From Phytopythium helicoides (Eukaryota; Oomycota; Peronosporomycetes; Pythiales; Pythiaceae): DNA of 64,000 nucleotides. Under the pieces are notes generated by a model, which was not told the DNA's origin, did not search any database, and was given only the letters and a program-made list of their open reading frames with translations. The stretch spans positions 29,225 to 93,224 of the forward strand of contig JANFNE010000082.1 in assembly GCA_024867545.1 (NCBI GenBank). The letters run 5' to 3'. Numbering within the stretch: position 1 is the first letter of the stretch; the number at the start of each line of letters is the position of its first letter. Positions 23,711 through 33,723 of this stretch are shown here, in pieces. Made by a program: the position numbers and the translations under genes.

Positions 23711-24437
23711 ATGAAGACCAGCTCCATCCTCTTTTTCGCGACCGCACTCATGATTGGCGTCACTTGGACCAGATTGATCCAAATGCACGTCGAGTATTTG
23801 GACGCGCTTATCAGCGGTGGTGACCTCAATGGTGCGACGTGGCAGAAGATGTTAGTCAGGTTCTGGCAACAACAAAAGCATCGTCGTTGATGACACCTAC
23901 TTGACCAACTCGAACCTATGCAAAGCGTACACCAACACAAACACTGAATCGTTCCTGTATGTGGAGACGGATGGTGCTTGAGGTGCCAACAACCAGGCAC
24001 ACGTCAACGAGCACCAATTCCGGAAGGTCATCGTGCAGTTTGCTTGAGCGTCTTACCAAATGCTCATTGATGCAAAACAGAACTACATTTACTACGGTTC
24101 CGCAGGATTCATGTGGTTTAAACTTAGCGTATGTGGTGTCTGGAGTGTTCGGCCCTGGGGACATCCCAACTCTCTGTCCGTCGGGCACTTGCGGCAGCGA
24201 AGCTATGCAGTAATTGAACCACCACTACAGTAGTACCAATCTCCCCTCGACATTCGCGTCATTGCGAATCTTAATATCGAGTTGCATGCGGACTTCCTCA
24301 CAATCACCCTCAGCAGTCCCGCGTCGGGTGGCTCCAATGTTGGCTGCGGGATGATCGGCACGATTGCCGCGGACCTCGCTGGATTCACCCCGCGGTTATC
24401 TCTCTTTTCGCGGCGGGCATCAAATATGAGAGCAGCT
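23711..24437 (+). pseudogene. Decayed full-length copy of the small secreted protein family
   Basis: The start ATG and a degraded signal peptide are present (MKTSSILFFATALMIGVTW), followed by QMHVEYLDALISGGDLNGAT. Frameshifts appear near 23860, and internal stops and shifts follow. Homology to the intact genes can be traced through TNTESFLYVETDGA, SYQMLIDAKQNYIYYGSAGF and GCGMIGTIAADLAGFTP. No functional product is possible. It marks the outer end of the right arm, mirroring the fragment at 13943-14155. Confidence 0.85.
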
Positions 24438-24702
24438 AGCCTTCCTTCTCGCTGCTGTTGCCCACATATGAGATCGTCTAGGGCTGAAGGGGTCCCTCGT
24501 CCACAGCTTTGTCGTCTCGAGTTTTCGTATCATTGCAAGGCATCGTCGTCGTGAAAATCCGCGCCGCACAGTCTCCAACTCTCTGGATAGGCCAAAAGCC
24601 CCTCCGCCGCTCGTCATTTCTGCGAATGAGCGCGCGTCGGTTATTTCCGAAGCGAGCCAAAGCCTCCTTTCCCCCTCTCGACCAGCTCAAGAGGAAATAG
24701 CC

Positions 24703-26134
24703 ATGGAGGCGTGGGTGTGGGCCTTCTACTACGTGCAGGGCGAGGACGGCGAGGAGCGCGCGCACCCAAATGCGTTCAAGGTGCCGCTGGCGAGCGGCGG
24801 CGCGGCGGGTGACGTGACGCTGGGCGACGTGCAGCGCCACCTGCCGCTGCCTGCGCGCGACTTCCACTTCCGCTTCCGGCTGAACGCCAAGGTGGGCGGG
24901 CGGCGGCAGCACCTTCTTCTGGCTCGACGTGAGCTCGCCGGCGCACAAGGTGCCGCTGGTCAACGGCCGCGTCATCTGCAAGCTGCTGCGCCTGGCGCGG
25001 CCGCCGCGCAAGGGGCTCGTCTTCCGCAGGAAGCCCGTGCTGCAGTGGGCGGCGGACAAGGCTGGAGCTGACGTGGCGTCCTCGGTGCAGCCGCTGGCGC
25101 GCCACAAGCACAAGCAGGCGCCGCCCGTGGCGTCGGGGGAGTCCTCGCCCTTCCACCGGTCCGCGTCGGCCCCGGGGTTTGACAACGGACGCCCCTCCAA
25201 GTACTCGGACGCAGAGCAGCAGCAGCACAAGCGCACGGGCAGCGGCAGCTCGGCGGGGAATGGCGGCAAGCGCAGCGGCGGCAGCGGTCCGCCGTCGAGG
25301 ACTGGGTCGGGGTCCAAGATGGAGCAGACGGCGCCAGCAGAGAGCTTCGAAGACTTTTTGTCCGGCGGACAGTCGGCATCAGCGCAGCCGCAGGCTGCTA
25401 AACCAAAGCCAGACGTCAATCTCATGAGCGCGAGTGCATGGGGAGACGACCCGGCCCCCGCGACGCCCAAGAAGAGCGCCAACTCGTTCCTCGACTCGAT
25501 GGATCCGCTGGCCCAGACGAACAACGCGGCGGCCGCATCGAGCCGAGCAGCAGCCTCCGCAACACCGACAGAGCAGCCCAAGTTCGAGGACGACGGCGGA
25601 CAGACGGTCGGCCCCGTCACCATGGCCGAAATGAAGCAGTTCGCCAAGTCGACCTCGGACGGCTCCAACGTGTACAACCCGAACCTCGTGGACAAATCCA
25701 CAAAACCCGAGCACGTGCGCCGTGCCATGGAGGAGCGCGAGCGCCAGGTGCGTGCTGACGTAGAGAAGGCTCGCGAGGAACTCCGCCAGCGAGAAGAGGC
25801 TGTGCGCAACATGACTGCCATGAAGGAGAGCGCGAACGTGGTGCTCGGGCCGCAGCTCAAGGCGTGGGCAGAAGATAATGGCCGCATCAAGAACATCCGA
25901 ACGCTGCTGTCAACCATGCACCAGGTCATGTGGGAGGGCTCCAAATGGAACGAGGTCAACATGGGCAAGCTCATCAACCCGACGGACGTCAAGAAGAACT
26001 ACCGCAAGGCTATGATTGTGGTGCACCCGGACAAGAGTGGCGGACGCAACGCCGAGCAGCTGCTGATTGCCGAGCGCGTGTTCGCCGCGCTCAACTCGGC
26101 GTGGGACGAGTTTGTGAAAGCAAACCCATGCTAG
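24703..26134 (+). CDS. DIX-like domain fused to auxilin-type J-domain protein (one internal frame shift)
   Basis: Residues 1 to about 95 resemble a DIX polymerisation domain: WAFYYVQGEDGEERAHPNAF, VTLGDVQRHLPL, FHFRFRLNAK, STFFWLDVSSPAHKVPLVNG and VICKLLRL. A long serine/glycine-rich linker follows, with SFEDFLSGG and FLDSMDPLAQ, resembling short endocytic sorting motifs. A coiled coil (about 25720-25800) leads into a C-terminal J domain of the auxilin/GAK kind: LLSTMHQVMWEGSKWNEVNM, the HPD motif in IVVHPDKS, and LNSAWDEFVKANPC. HPD loops stimulate Hsc70 ATPase, in auxilins to uncoat clathrin vesicles. The frame moves by +1 in a GC-rich run at about 24893-24910, inside the DIX-like part; an indel error or a real lesion are both possible. 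The J domain is firm; the DIX assignment is inference from motif order. Confidence 0.65.
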
Positions 26135-26355
26135 ACGAGCTGCGAGGTGGTAAGCCAGTGCCACTTTGAAGCGCTGGGTAGGCCTATCAAACGATATGAT
26201 ACTCCATTTTCACAATACACTTCTAATGTTTGCATGGATGAGGGGCTCAGCGCAACAGATAATTTTGCGGTCCTCGCATGGCGTGTTCATTGCGTAGTCG
26301 TTACGATCCAAACAGCAGCAACATGCCATCCTGTCGATGAATGCAAAGTGATGCC

Positions 26356-27284
26356 TTACTGGACAATGGCGTGCTTCTTCCAGTACTCGACCGACTTGAG
26401 GTACGCCTCGCGGTCGATGGGCACACCCGAACCGCCCTCCTCCTTGCCGAGCGCATTCCGCATCATAGTGATGGGCTTCATAGGCAGCTCGTAGTCGACA
26501 TCCTGCGCCTTGATGGACACAATGCCCCACGGCGCGTCCTCGTGGTCCTCGTTGGTCTTGCCCTTGGCAGCGTTCTCCTTGCGGATCTGGTCGCGGCTGT
26601 ACAGGATGATGTCCAGGTACTCGGCCACGCGCGGGGTCACGCTGTGCGACGGGAACCAGCGCACGAGGCTGTCAATTTGGGTGATGGTTAGTATGAGTCA
26701 AATCAAGTGTATGGCAGGGATGCACGAGTGCGGGACGTACACGGGCAGCTCGCCTGGCGCGCGGGCCTCGTAGTCCGAGAGAAGCAGGCGTGCGTTGGCC
26801 TGCGTGATAGGCACCAGGTTGTTGCGCGTGTCGGTGAAGTTCTTGACGAACAGGTGCTTGCAGAACGGCGCGTATCTGCGTATGCGTGGCATGGTCAGTG
26901 GCACGCTCCGGTCTCCATCATCTCCAAAAGCAGCGCGCGCACCCGTCGACGAGCTGCGTCTCCCCCGAGCTGAAGATCTCGTTGATCTTCTTCTCGAACT
27001 CGTGCTTGTCGAAGCGAATCTGCGAGCCGAGGTACGCCTTGTCGTCGAACTGGCGGTAGCAGAAGGGGTCTACACGCTCTCCCATCAGCCCCAGCAGCTT
27101 CTCTACCTCTAGCAACAGCATTTCACTCACCCAGCACGATCTGGTGCGGCGGGTGCGCGGCCTCGGCCTCGGCCGTGGCGGCCGCCGCCTTCTCCTTCTT
27201 GCCGCCGAACATGCTGACGAGGCCGCGGGCTCCCAGGCGCTTGGAGGAAGTGGCAGCTGCGGGGCGCAGGCGCGCGAGGATCAT
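26356..27284 (-). CDS. Conserved DUF3228-like protein, possibly mitochondrial
   Basis: Four exons are inferred. Exon 1 starts MILARLRPAAATSSKRLG at 27284 (an upstream in-frame ATG at 27398 exists). Its arginine/alanine-rich, acid-free start looks like a mitochondrial presequence. The body reads DPFCYRQFDDKAYLGSQIRF, then across introns GYAPFCKHLFVKNFTDTRNN, PGELPVLVRWFPSHSVTPRV and AEYLDIILYSRDQIRKE, ending EYWKKHAIVQ at 26356. Donors are GTGAGT, GTGCGC and GTACGT. The sequence resembles the DUF3228 family, whose biochemical role is not known. The neighbouring J-domain gene is convergent, with stops about 220 bases apart. Confidence 0.55.
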
Positions 27285-27846
27285 GAGCGGCTGCTGGCCG
27301 AGCGGAGCGGGCGTTAGAGCGCGGCGGGGGCCGTCAGGGGCGAGGGCAGGAGCGGCGGCACCTGCTGCGGATCCGGGCTGCTTCGGGAATGGCCGCACAA
27401 CGAGCGGCTACGGAGGGAACCTCTGGAAACCGATACGCGACGGGCTGAGCGGGTTTCGGAGGGTTTGGAGGTTCTGTTTAAGTTTAGTATTGAAGGGAGT
27501 GGGTATGGGCAGTGCTAAAGGGGTGAACTTAAGCAGGGAGGGAGACGAGCGCCGCGTCACGTGCGGAGCCGCTGTGAGCAAAAGATGACGCGGCGTGCTC
27601 GACGACCTCTCCTTGACGCAGTTGAAGTTGACTGACGTACGTCGCTTCAAGGGCTCCGATACTCGACGCGAGTCATGCCCATCCTTTGCGGAATCAGGTG
27701 GCGCGATTTGAGGAGCAGTCATGGCTACATGCAATCGTGCGCGTTGCAATACGATGCAGTCGTGAGTCAGGAGAGCTGGAGGGAACTTGTCAGCCGGCAT
27801 CATTATCTTTATCAAAACTGTACACTGTGGGGCCGGCGTGGGTCAG

Positions 27847-29407
27847 CTAGCTGGCCGGATCTGGCTTTGCATGCAGCGCAGCCTCCACCAGCTTTGTCAG
27901 CGCCGCGATCTGGGCTTGCTGCGCATGAAGCTGTGCCACCAGCTCTTGCTGCGATCATCCAAGCGTAAGTCATGGGGCGTGACATGAGTGCCAACGTGAA
28001 AGGGAAGACTTACCTGTGAAACGGCCATGGCGTCGAGCTTCTCCTGTAATACCGCTGTTGCACACGGTGAAAGATGGGCGAACCTCCGAGGTGACGGGGT
28101 CGGGGGAATTCTCGGCGACTCGAGGTGGTTGCCATGCTCGGTCTCATCGTCCATCATTGGGCCGATAAACGTCGGCGGCGCGCTCCCCACGGATCCGTGG
28201 AACGCCATGTTGAACGCTTCTTCGTCTTCTTCTCGCTGCTTCTCAAGCATCACCTCTATGAACCCGCTGCTCAAAACAGCGCCTGGGATCGTGAAAAGGA
28301 TGATCCCCCACAGAGCGAGCAGCGACGCGAATCCCCGACCGAGGTACGTCACGGGCACAATGTCGCCGTAGCCGAGCGACGTAATCGTCTCGACCGTCCA
28401 CCACGCAGAAACGCCAATGCTGGAGAAAACATTTGGCTGCGCGTCGTGCTCCAGGAAGAAGATCATGATGGACGACATGAGCACGACAACCGCTGTCAGG
28501 TACGTGACGACCAGGAACTCCTCCTTCTTGCTTGTGAAGATCAGCCGGAGGTTGCGCATCGCGTTGTACGAGCGCTCAAGGCGGAAGAACGACAAAATGC
28601 GGAGCAGTCGGAGGCTGCGCAGCGACAGCGCCCCTTTGTACGTTCCCGACAGCGACTCCATCCTGCAGCGGCAGTTCGCAAATGTTAGAGTGCCAAGTCC
28701 ACTATGGAGTGTCAGTGGAAGCCGCAGCACGCACTGGATGCATATCTCGAGGTAGAACGGTACGAGCGCGACCAGGTCGATGATGGACAGCGGTTTGATC
28801 ATCCATTTGAGCCTGCATGCAGCAGGTCAAAGCGTCCATCATCAGCCGCCACCGCGCGCAGCTCGAGTAGAGTAGTACCATAATCTGAACGCACCGCCCG
28901 AGGACCGCGCCGTGGTATCGCTCGTCCTCGACGCATGACCACAGACGCAGCATGTACTCGACCGAGAACACCCCAGTGGACGCGAGCAGGAAGACGTTGT
29001 ACCAGTCCGTCTCGGGCTCTAAGGAGGGAGAGAGCACGCGTCCGTCAGCTCGCCCATGACGAGAGAAAACCCGCTGCGCGCCTGCACCAACCTGCATCGT
29101 CATCCGACCCCGCGCGCACGACGACCGAGGACTCGGAGATGGCGACGACGACGTTGAGCAGGATGAGCACGAGCACGCAGAGCTCGAGCACGTAGGACGC
29201 GAACTGCAGCCCCGAGCCGTGCGCGATGCTCGAGCGGAAGCGCAGCACGGTCCACACATCCTGGCGCAGCGAGGCGCGCGTCCTGGATCTGCGACGCGCG
29301 CCACCCGACCCGCGGCCGGACACGGGCGTCAGCGAGCCGTAGGACGGCAGCGTGGAGCGCTCGTTGTACGAGCGCGCGCGCTGCGGCTTCCAGGCCGGCG
29401 GCTCCAT
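27847..29407 (-). CDS. Voltage-gated potassium channel subunit
   Basis: Five exons are inferred: 29407-29092, from 29018, from about 28815, from about 28661, and a last one ending at 27847. All donors are GTGCGT, GTTGGT or GTAAGT. The six-helix plan is clear: S1 (LELCVLVLILLNVVVAI), S2 (FSVEYMLRLWS), S3 (IIDLVALVPFYLEI), S4 (LRSLRLLRILSFFRLERSY, arginine every third position), S5 (VVTYLTAVVVLMSSIMIFF), selectivity filter TSLGYGDIVP and S6 (LLALWGIILFTIPGAVL). GYGD predicts potassium selectivity. The cytosolic tail ends in a short coiled coil (QAQIAALTKLVEAALHA) after the last intron. The N-terminus is basic with no tetramerisation domain seen. Confidence 0.85.
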
Positions 29408-29874
29408 GGAGGCGGCGGCTTTTTCGGCAGTGGGTCGAAGAGCTACTTACATGGCAAGCACCAAGCACGGCGGCGGTTTCGCGCAAAGACGCGGCGCCTC
29501 AGTATAGTGAAATCGAGTCAACGAGCGGGATCTTGGGCGGGCGGGAGAAAGCCGCACTGGCTCGTCTGACGACCGCGCGGTTTGATTGGCGGGGAGGTAT
29601 CTTTTTTTGAGGGGTTTGGGCCAATGAAGGAGGGAGGAAGGGAAGCCGTGGACGCGATTGGACGATAGTCGCGCGGAGCCCTTCCGACCTGGTTTGTCGA
29701 CCTGGTTTTTTTTTCTTCTTCTTCTTGTTCCGGCGCCATGACAGCTCCATCACTTTGCTACTTGACCAGTCCAACCTTCCTGCAGCATCACGTGTGAGAT
29801 GGAAGAGGCGAAGTTCACTGCTAGCAACACAACAGCATCTTGAGAAATGAAATGGCAAAAGCCTTTCCCATCGA

Positions 29875-30180
29875 GTGTTGGAAGTCCCTTTGCCAACGTC
29901 CATGGTTCTTGCTGAGCTCAGAAGGTGGATGGAGACTCCGTCCGCGTCATTGCAGCATTCTCTGCTCGTGTCAGTCCTTGGGCACGCTGCCATGGATCTG
30001 GGCGTGTCCCTGCATGAGCAGTTGCGTGAATACCTGACGAGGTATGCTATTGTGCTTCGCACCGAAGCTCCCGAGCAGCTGCTCGCAGACGAAGACCGAG
30101 CGATTGGACTCCAATTTGGATTCCAAGCCGACTGTGCATTTACAAAGGCTAACGCCTTGCGTTTTGTCTGCGCGGGGTAG
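29875..30180 (+). CDS. Hypothetical protein, doubtful
   Basis: A 101-codon frame reads MVLAELRRWMETPSASLQHS then AAMDLGVSLHEQLREYLTRY and ends ANALRFVCAG. The residue pattern is plausibly helical, but there is no recognised family. It may be a fragment of a lost gene. The opposite strand is also open, so this call is weak. Confidence 0.2.
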   Translation: MLEVPLPTSMVLAELRRWMETPSASLQHSLLVSVLGHAAMDLGVSLHEQLREYLTRYAIVLRTEAPEQLLADEDRAIGLQFGFQADCAFTKANALRFVCAG

Positions 30181-30824
30181 TACGACACCAAGCGATACCG
30201 TGTGGTTGGTTTTCGATCAGCAATCCCTCCTTCCGAGCGTGTGACGATCACGCGGAAGTAGAACTCGTTCAGGTTGTGGAGCGCAAACAAGTTCATGTCA
30301 TCACTGCAAGCGCAGTACATACAAATGTGGAGCTCTTATACTCTTTTTATCGCCACAGAGACTGCCATTAATCACATCACTCCTTGCTCTCTTCATTGTT
30401 ACGTTGTCGAGTGGAAAGCCGTCACGCACTCGCACACCTGGCGATCTCTCGAGGGCGAAGATACCTTCCATGGCGCTAGTAGCGTCTCAACGCCCCTAAC
30501 TGAGTTGGATAGCGTGGATAGATCGAGATGATGGCCTAGTCAATACTCACTCAACGAACTCATACGTGGATGATGATCCATTTGCGAGGAAGAGGTGATG
30601 GTGGTGTGGTAACTTGCCACAGATTTGGGATTTCTGAGCTCAAGCCTCCCTTTACACTCTTCAAAGCTCAAACTCTACTGTAGCAAATTGATTGCATGCG
30701 CTGTCCTACTGCTTAGGCCGCCACCTTCTTCCCTTTAAGTGTTGGGCAGAGGTACAGTATCAGCATTCAGACATTGGTGCCTGTCCTTTGCTGGCAAATC
30801 TAGGCTGTGCTGCACCGTATGCTC

Positions 30825-30855
30825 TGTCAGAAACATGAAAGCTTGATAGCGTGGT
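30825..30855 (+). promoter_or_regulatory. Conserved upstream motif of the secreted family (copy 31164)
   Basis: CTGTCAGAAACATG followed within a few bases by TGATAGCGTGG lies about 340 bases before the ATG. The same arrangement occurs at 35325-35355 and, inverted, at 34087-34117 before the other two intact copies. A decayed version is at 14184-14213. Conservation between copies that otherwise differ suggests a regulatory element, though it could be duplication drag. Confidence 0.4.
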
Positions 30856-31110
30856 ATCGACAATGGTCCGCAGTCTGCGGGCTGTGGACGGGTAGCAAAT
30901 CTTCTGCTCATCATGAGATTTGTAGGATCTCTGCGAGTCTGTCATAAACGTGGTGATCGATGCTGGCAACCACCATTTCATGCCTACGGCTGCTTTTCAA
31001 TCTTGGGCTCTACGAACACCAACAACCACTTCTCTGCAATGATCGGGTGTGCACCGGCACACACAAGAGCGAGCATGGTACATACAGCTCCGAGTGCGTC
31101 CGACCCGCTC

Positions 31111-31130
31111 ACTTCTCATTCTCCTTCGTC
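31111..31130 (+). promoter_or_regulatory. Inr-like core promoter
   Basis: ACTTCTCATTCTCCTTCGTC lies about 50 bases before the ATG at 31164. The YCAYTYY-like core TCATTCT matches the oomycete initiator. The same element is found before the copies at 35719 (about 35661-35678) and 33723 (about 33764-33781, minus strand). It also precedes the pseudogene at 23711. Confidence 0.5.
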
Positions 31131-31163
31131 CTCAACAAGTAGCCAACCAGCCTCCCCTTCACC

Positions 31164-31895
31164 ATGAAGACTTGCGCCTCTATCCTCCTCACGGCATCTG
31201 CGCTCTTCGGTTGCGCTTCCTCGGCGAGCTTGGTCGAGATGCGCGTCCAGTACTCGGATGCGTTCGTCAACGTTGGCAATCTCAACATCTTTGGCGCCAC
31301 GTGGGAGAAGATCTACGCGACCGACGGCAACGACAAGGGCGCCATCAACGACGACACCTACTCGACCTACTCCAGCACTTGCAAGGCCGCAGAGGAACCG
31401 GAAGCAGACTTGAATGTGCGCATGGAGATGAACGGCGCGTGGGGTGCTAACGATGAGGCCGGTATCACATCGGAACAGATGCGAGACGCCATCGTGCAGA
31501 CTGCGTGGGCGGCGTTCAACGAGCTCGCTATTGCAAAGCGCTACGACGTGTACAGCAACTGTCGCGGCTTCACGTGGCAGGAATCTGTTTCGTACACGGC
31601 AGATGCAGCATGCGGGCCCAAGAGCTCTGTCGCGTGTCCGGATTCGTGTGAGAGTGGAATGCTGCAGTGCATCGACCACACCTATGGTCTCTATCTCCCC
31701 TCGACTCTTCGTGTCAGCGCATACCTCGACGACGAGCTGCTCGCGGACGATATCACGTTTACGCTCAGCACCACCGCTGCTGAAGGGTTTGATGATGGTT
31801 GCGGTATCGTCGGTACAATCGCGGAGAACCTCGCCGGCTTCATCCCCGTGGTTGGTTCTCTGTTCGCGGCGGGTATCAGTTTCGAGTGCAGCTAG
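31164..31895 (+). CDS. Small secreted cysteine-containing protein, unrecognised family (copy A)
   Basis: A 243-aa product with signal peptide MKTCASILLTASALFGCASS, cleaved probably after ASSA. The mature part starts LVEMRVQYSDAFVNVG, contains GATWEKIYATDGNDKGAIND and EMNGAWGANDEAGITSEQMR, and has eight cysteines in the same order as copies B and C. A conserved YLPSTLRVSAYLDDELLADD leads to a C-terminal hydrophobic stretch GTIAENLAGFIPVVGSLFAA, then ECS. No RXLR or LFLAK motif is visible. I do not recognise the family. A secreted, subtelomeric, duplicating family in a plant pathogen is a plausible apoplastic effector or surface protein, but that is inference. Copy A is more diverged from B and C than they are from each other. 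Confidence 0.8.
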   Translation: MKTCASILLTASALFGCASSASLVEMRVQYSDAFVNVGNLNIFGATWEKIYATDGNDKGAINDDTYSTYSSTCKAAEEPEADLNVRMEMNGAWGANDEAGITSEQMRDAIVQTAWAAFNELAIAKRYDVYSNCRGFTWQESVSYTADAACGPKSSVACPDSCESGMLQCIDHTYGLYLPSTLRVSAYLDDELLADDITFTLSTTAAEGFDDGCGIVGTIAENLAGFIPVVGSLFAAGISFECS

Positions 31896-32246
31896 AAGTC
31901 TTCTCTGGTGTCCGCAAATCAAATCGTGATGAGAAGCTTCGTAGCTCAGTAGTGTGGTAATGAACCAAATGTAGTGGATGTCATCGTGAACTTCGTCCAA
32001 TCTGCATGCTCTACTCGTCAGTGAAGGTCCTGGTCCGATGCAAGGAGGCTCCGAATGTCACTTGCAACACTGCAATAGCGTGAGCCACTGTAGGTACTTG
32101 GGTAAGAAAAGCAGCGTGGCGCGTGGCTACGTTTGTAACTACAAGTATTCGACCTTCAGCCAGCATAGATCGAACTGTATGTAGTTCATAGCGAGGATAG
32201 CGCGGTACCAGAGATTCCCGTCAGCGTTATGGCATACGTCACTGCA
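31896..32246. other. Intergenic, between secreted copy A and the inverted repeat
   Basis: This is the 3' flank of copy A followed by unique sequence up to the left boundary of the 2.06-kb inverted repeat. No gene is seen. Confidence 0.5.
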
Positions 32247-32665
32247 TAAGTGCCGTTGGTACCAGCTCGTGGGAACGCCATGCAGACCCATGGGCTGGAG
32301 CGAGTCCTCTCGCAAGCTGGTGATTGTCGTAGATGATTTTTTTTCCTTGGCCTGGCCCATTGCTACCAAGAAGATGCAAGCACCAAGATAGTCGCCTGAA
32401 CAGCCCTCATTATTGAGTACAGTCTCCAGTATGGGAATGAAAGCTCAAACCCACTAGTTCCTAGGGTAGACTAAGCATTCAGGTCTTCGGTGACCACTAG
32501 CACATGCTTCAGAGAGTGGACACACGCTCGACTACGAATATGCATCGTTTGTACGAGGGCAGGAACGAGTACATGCATCCGCATTGCAAAGTCTACTATG
32601 AGGACAACGATATGGCTGTAGCGCGATCCTAAGCTCAACTACATAGGATCCTAAATCAATCCGGG

Positions 32666-32938
32666 GTGCGAAGTACGAGGAAGAAGCAACTCGCCCAGGG
32701 TAAACAACTTGACCCCAATTCTACGTTAGGTTTGAATTGGCGACGAGTCGTCACATTAGTTACGAAAGGAACTTATCAGTGTGGCTTAGGACCTCCCCGC
32801 GTTGTTCTTGTCATTGACAACCACAAAGTATCGTGTGGAGATTCTTCGACGTCAATCAAAACAGACACCGTGTTCAAACTCAATAATACTGACATCTATA
32901 CGCAAGAAGTAGCGCCGGAGCATCCGTACAGCCATTGA
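32666..32938 (+). other. 90-codon ORF identical on both arms, probably not a gene
   Basis: The frame MRSTRKKQLAQGKQLDPNST... is identical here and at 36504-36776 on the minus strand. It lies in the 3' flank of the secreted genes. It has no signal peptide or domain. Identity is expected from the duplication itself, so coding status is unsupported. Confidence 0.2.
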
Positions 32939-32988
32939 GTTCCTTGGGTCACTGATAATCTCCTCCCCATGGACACCAGTGACCAAGC

Positions 32989-33723
32989 CTAGGAGCACTC
33001 GTATTTGATACCCGCCGCAAACAAAGAACCAACCACAGGGATAAACCCGGCGAGGTTAGCAGCGATTGTACCTTCGATGCCACAGCCGTCATCGGTGCTA
33101 TCGGTCGCGGTACTAGTGAGGGTGAAGGTGATGGAGTCCGCGAGCAGCACGTCGTCGAGATATGCGCTGACGCGAAGTGTCGAGGGAAGATACGTGCCAG
33201 TGGTGTGGTTCATGCACTGCACCATTTCGCTGTCGCAAGTGTCCGACGGGCAGGCGGTCTGGCCGTCATGGGGGCCGCACACAGCATACGACTCATACGG
33301 CGAAGCTTCGTTCCACGTGAATCCGGCGCAGTTGTAGTAGATGTCGTACTGCTTCGCAGCAATGAGCTGCTGGTAAGTCGCCCATGCTGATTGCACTATG
33401 GCATCTCGCATCTGGTACTCGTTGATGCCAGTCTCCGTGTTGGCTCCCCACGCGCCGTTCATTTCCACACGCACAGACAAGTCGGTGTCTGTATCAGTGT
33501 ACGACCTGCAGGCGTTCGAGTCGGTCGCGTAAGTGTCATCGGTGATGACTCCTTGCTCATTACCGTCGGTCGCGTAGATCTTCTGCCACGTCACTGCGAA
33601 GGTGTCGAGAGTGCCGACATTGATGAGCGCGTCGGAGTACTCGGCGTGCATTTGGACCAAGCTGGCCGAGGAAGCGTAGCTGAGGAGTGCGGACACGGCG
33701 AGGATGGAGGCAATGGTCTTCAT
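32989..33723 (-). CDS. Small secreted cysteine-containing protein (copy B)
   Basis: The start chosen is MKTIASILAVSALLSYASSA at 33723, which gives a clean signal peptide and aligns with copies A and C. The frame is open further upstream to 34134, but that part is promoter. The product is 244 aa with eight mature cysteines, one N-glycosylation sequon (NHT) near the C-terminal third, and the family end GTIAANLAGFIPVVGSLFAA. It is nearly identical to copy C; clear differences include the stretch after AGF (TWNEASPYESYAV here, EWFEASTYESYAV there). Function is unknown. Confidence 0.8.
   Translation of the reverse strand: MKTIASILAVSALLSYASSASLVQMHAEYSDALINVGTLDTFAVTWQKIYATDGNEQGVITDDTYATDSNACRSYTDTDTDLSVRVEMNGAWGANTETGINEYQMRDAIVQSAWATYQQLIAAKQYDIYYNCAGFTWNEASPYESYAVCGPHDGQTACPSDTCDSEMVQCMNHTTGTYLPSTLRVSAYLDDVLLADSITFTLTSTATDSTDDGCGIEGTIAANLAGFIPVVGSLFAAGIKYECS

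Larger units (their letters stand above)
13943..24440. repeat. Giant imperfect palindrome (inverted duplication)
   Basis: Sequence from about 13.9 to 19.1 kb recurs in inverted orientation from about 19.65 to 24.4 kb. Matching landmarks are the secreted-family remnants (13943-14155 minus, 23711-24437 plus), the stretch around 14880-15130 against 23010-23280, the stretch 15230-15558 against 22600-22920, and the two satellite arrays. Summed coordinates of matched sites drift from about 38155 near the arrays to 38380 at the outer edge, showing indels. The central unique spacer is about 0.5 kb. Arm identity is clearly lower than in the second inverted repeat at 32-37 kb, so this duplication looks older, although the arrays inside it are homogeneous. 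Confidence 0.85.
29408..31100. other. Gene-poor stretch at the start of the subtelomeric zone
   Basis: From 29408 to 29750 this is the potassium-channel promoter region with a pyrimidine-rich tract near 29710. No supported gene follows until the secreted protein at 31164, apart from one doubtful small frame at 29875-30180. From about 30760 onward the sequence is the conserved upstream region of the secreted family. Confidence 0.5.

Noticed and set aside
29499..30320. 273-codon minus-strand frame
   Set aside because: It is composed of low-complexity and lysine-run sequence across a promoter region, with no recognisable domain.
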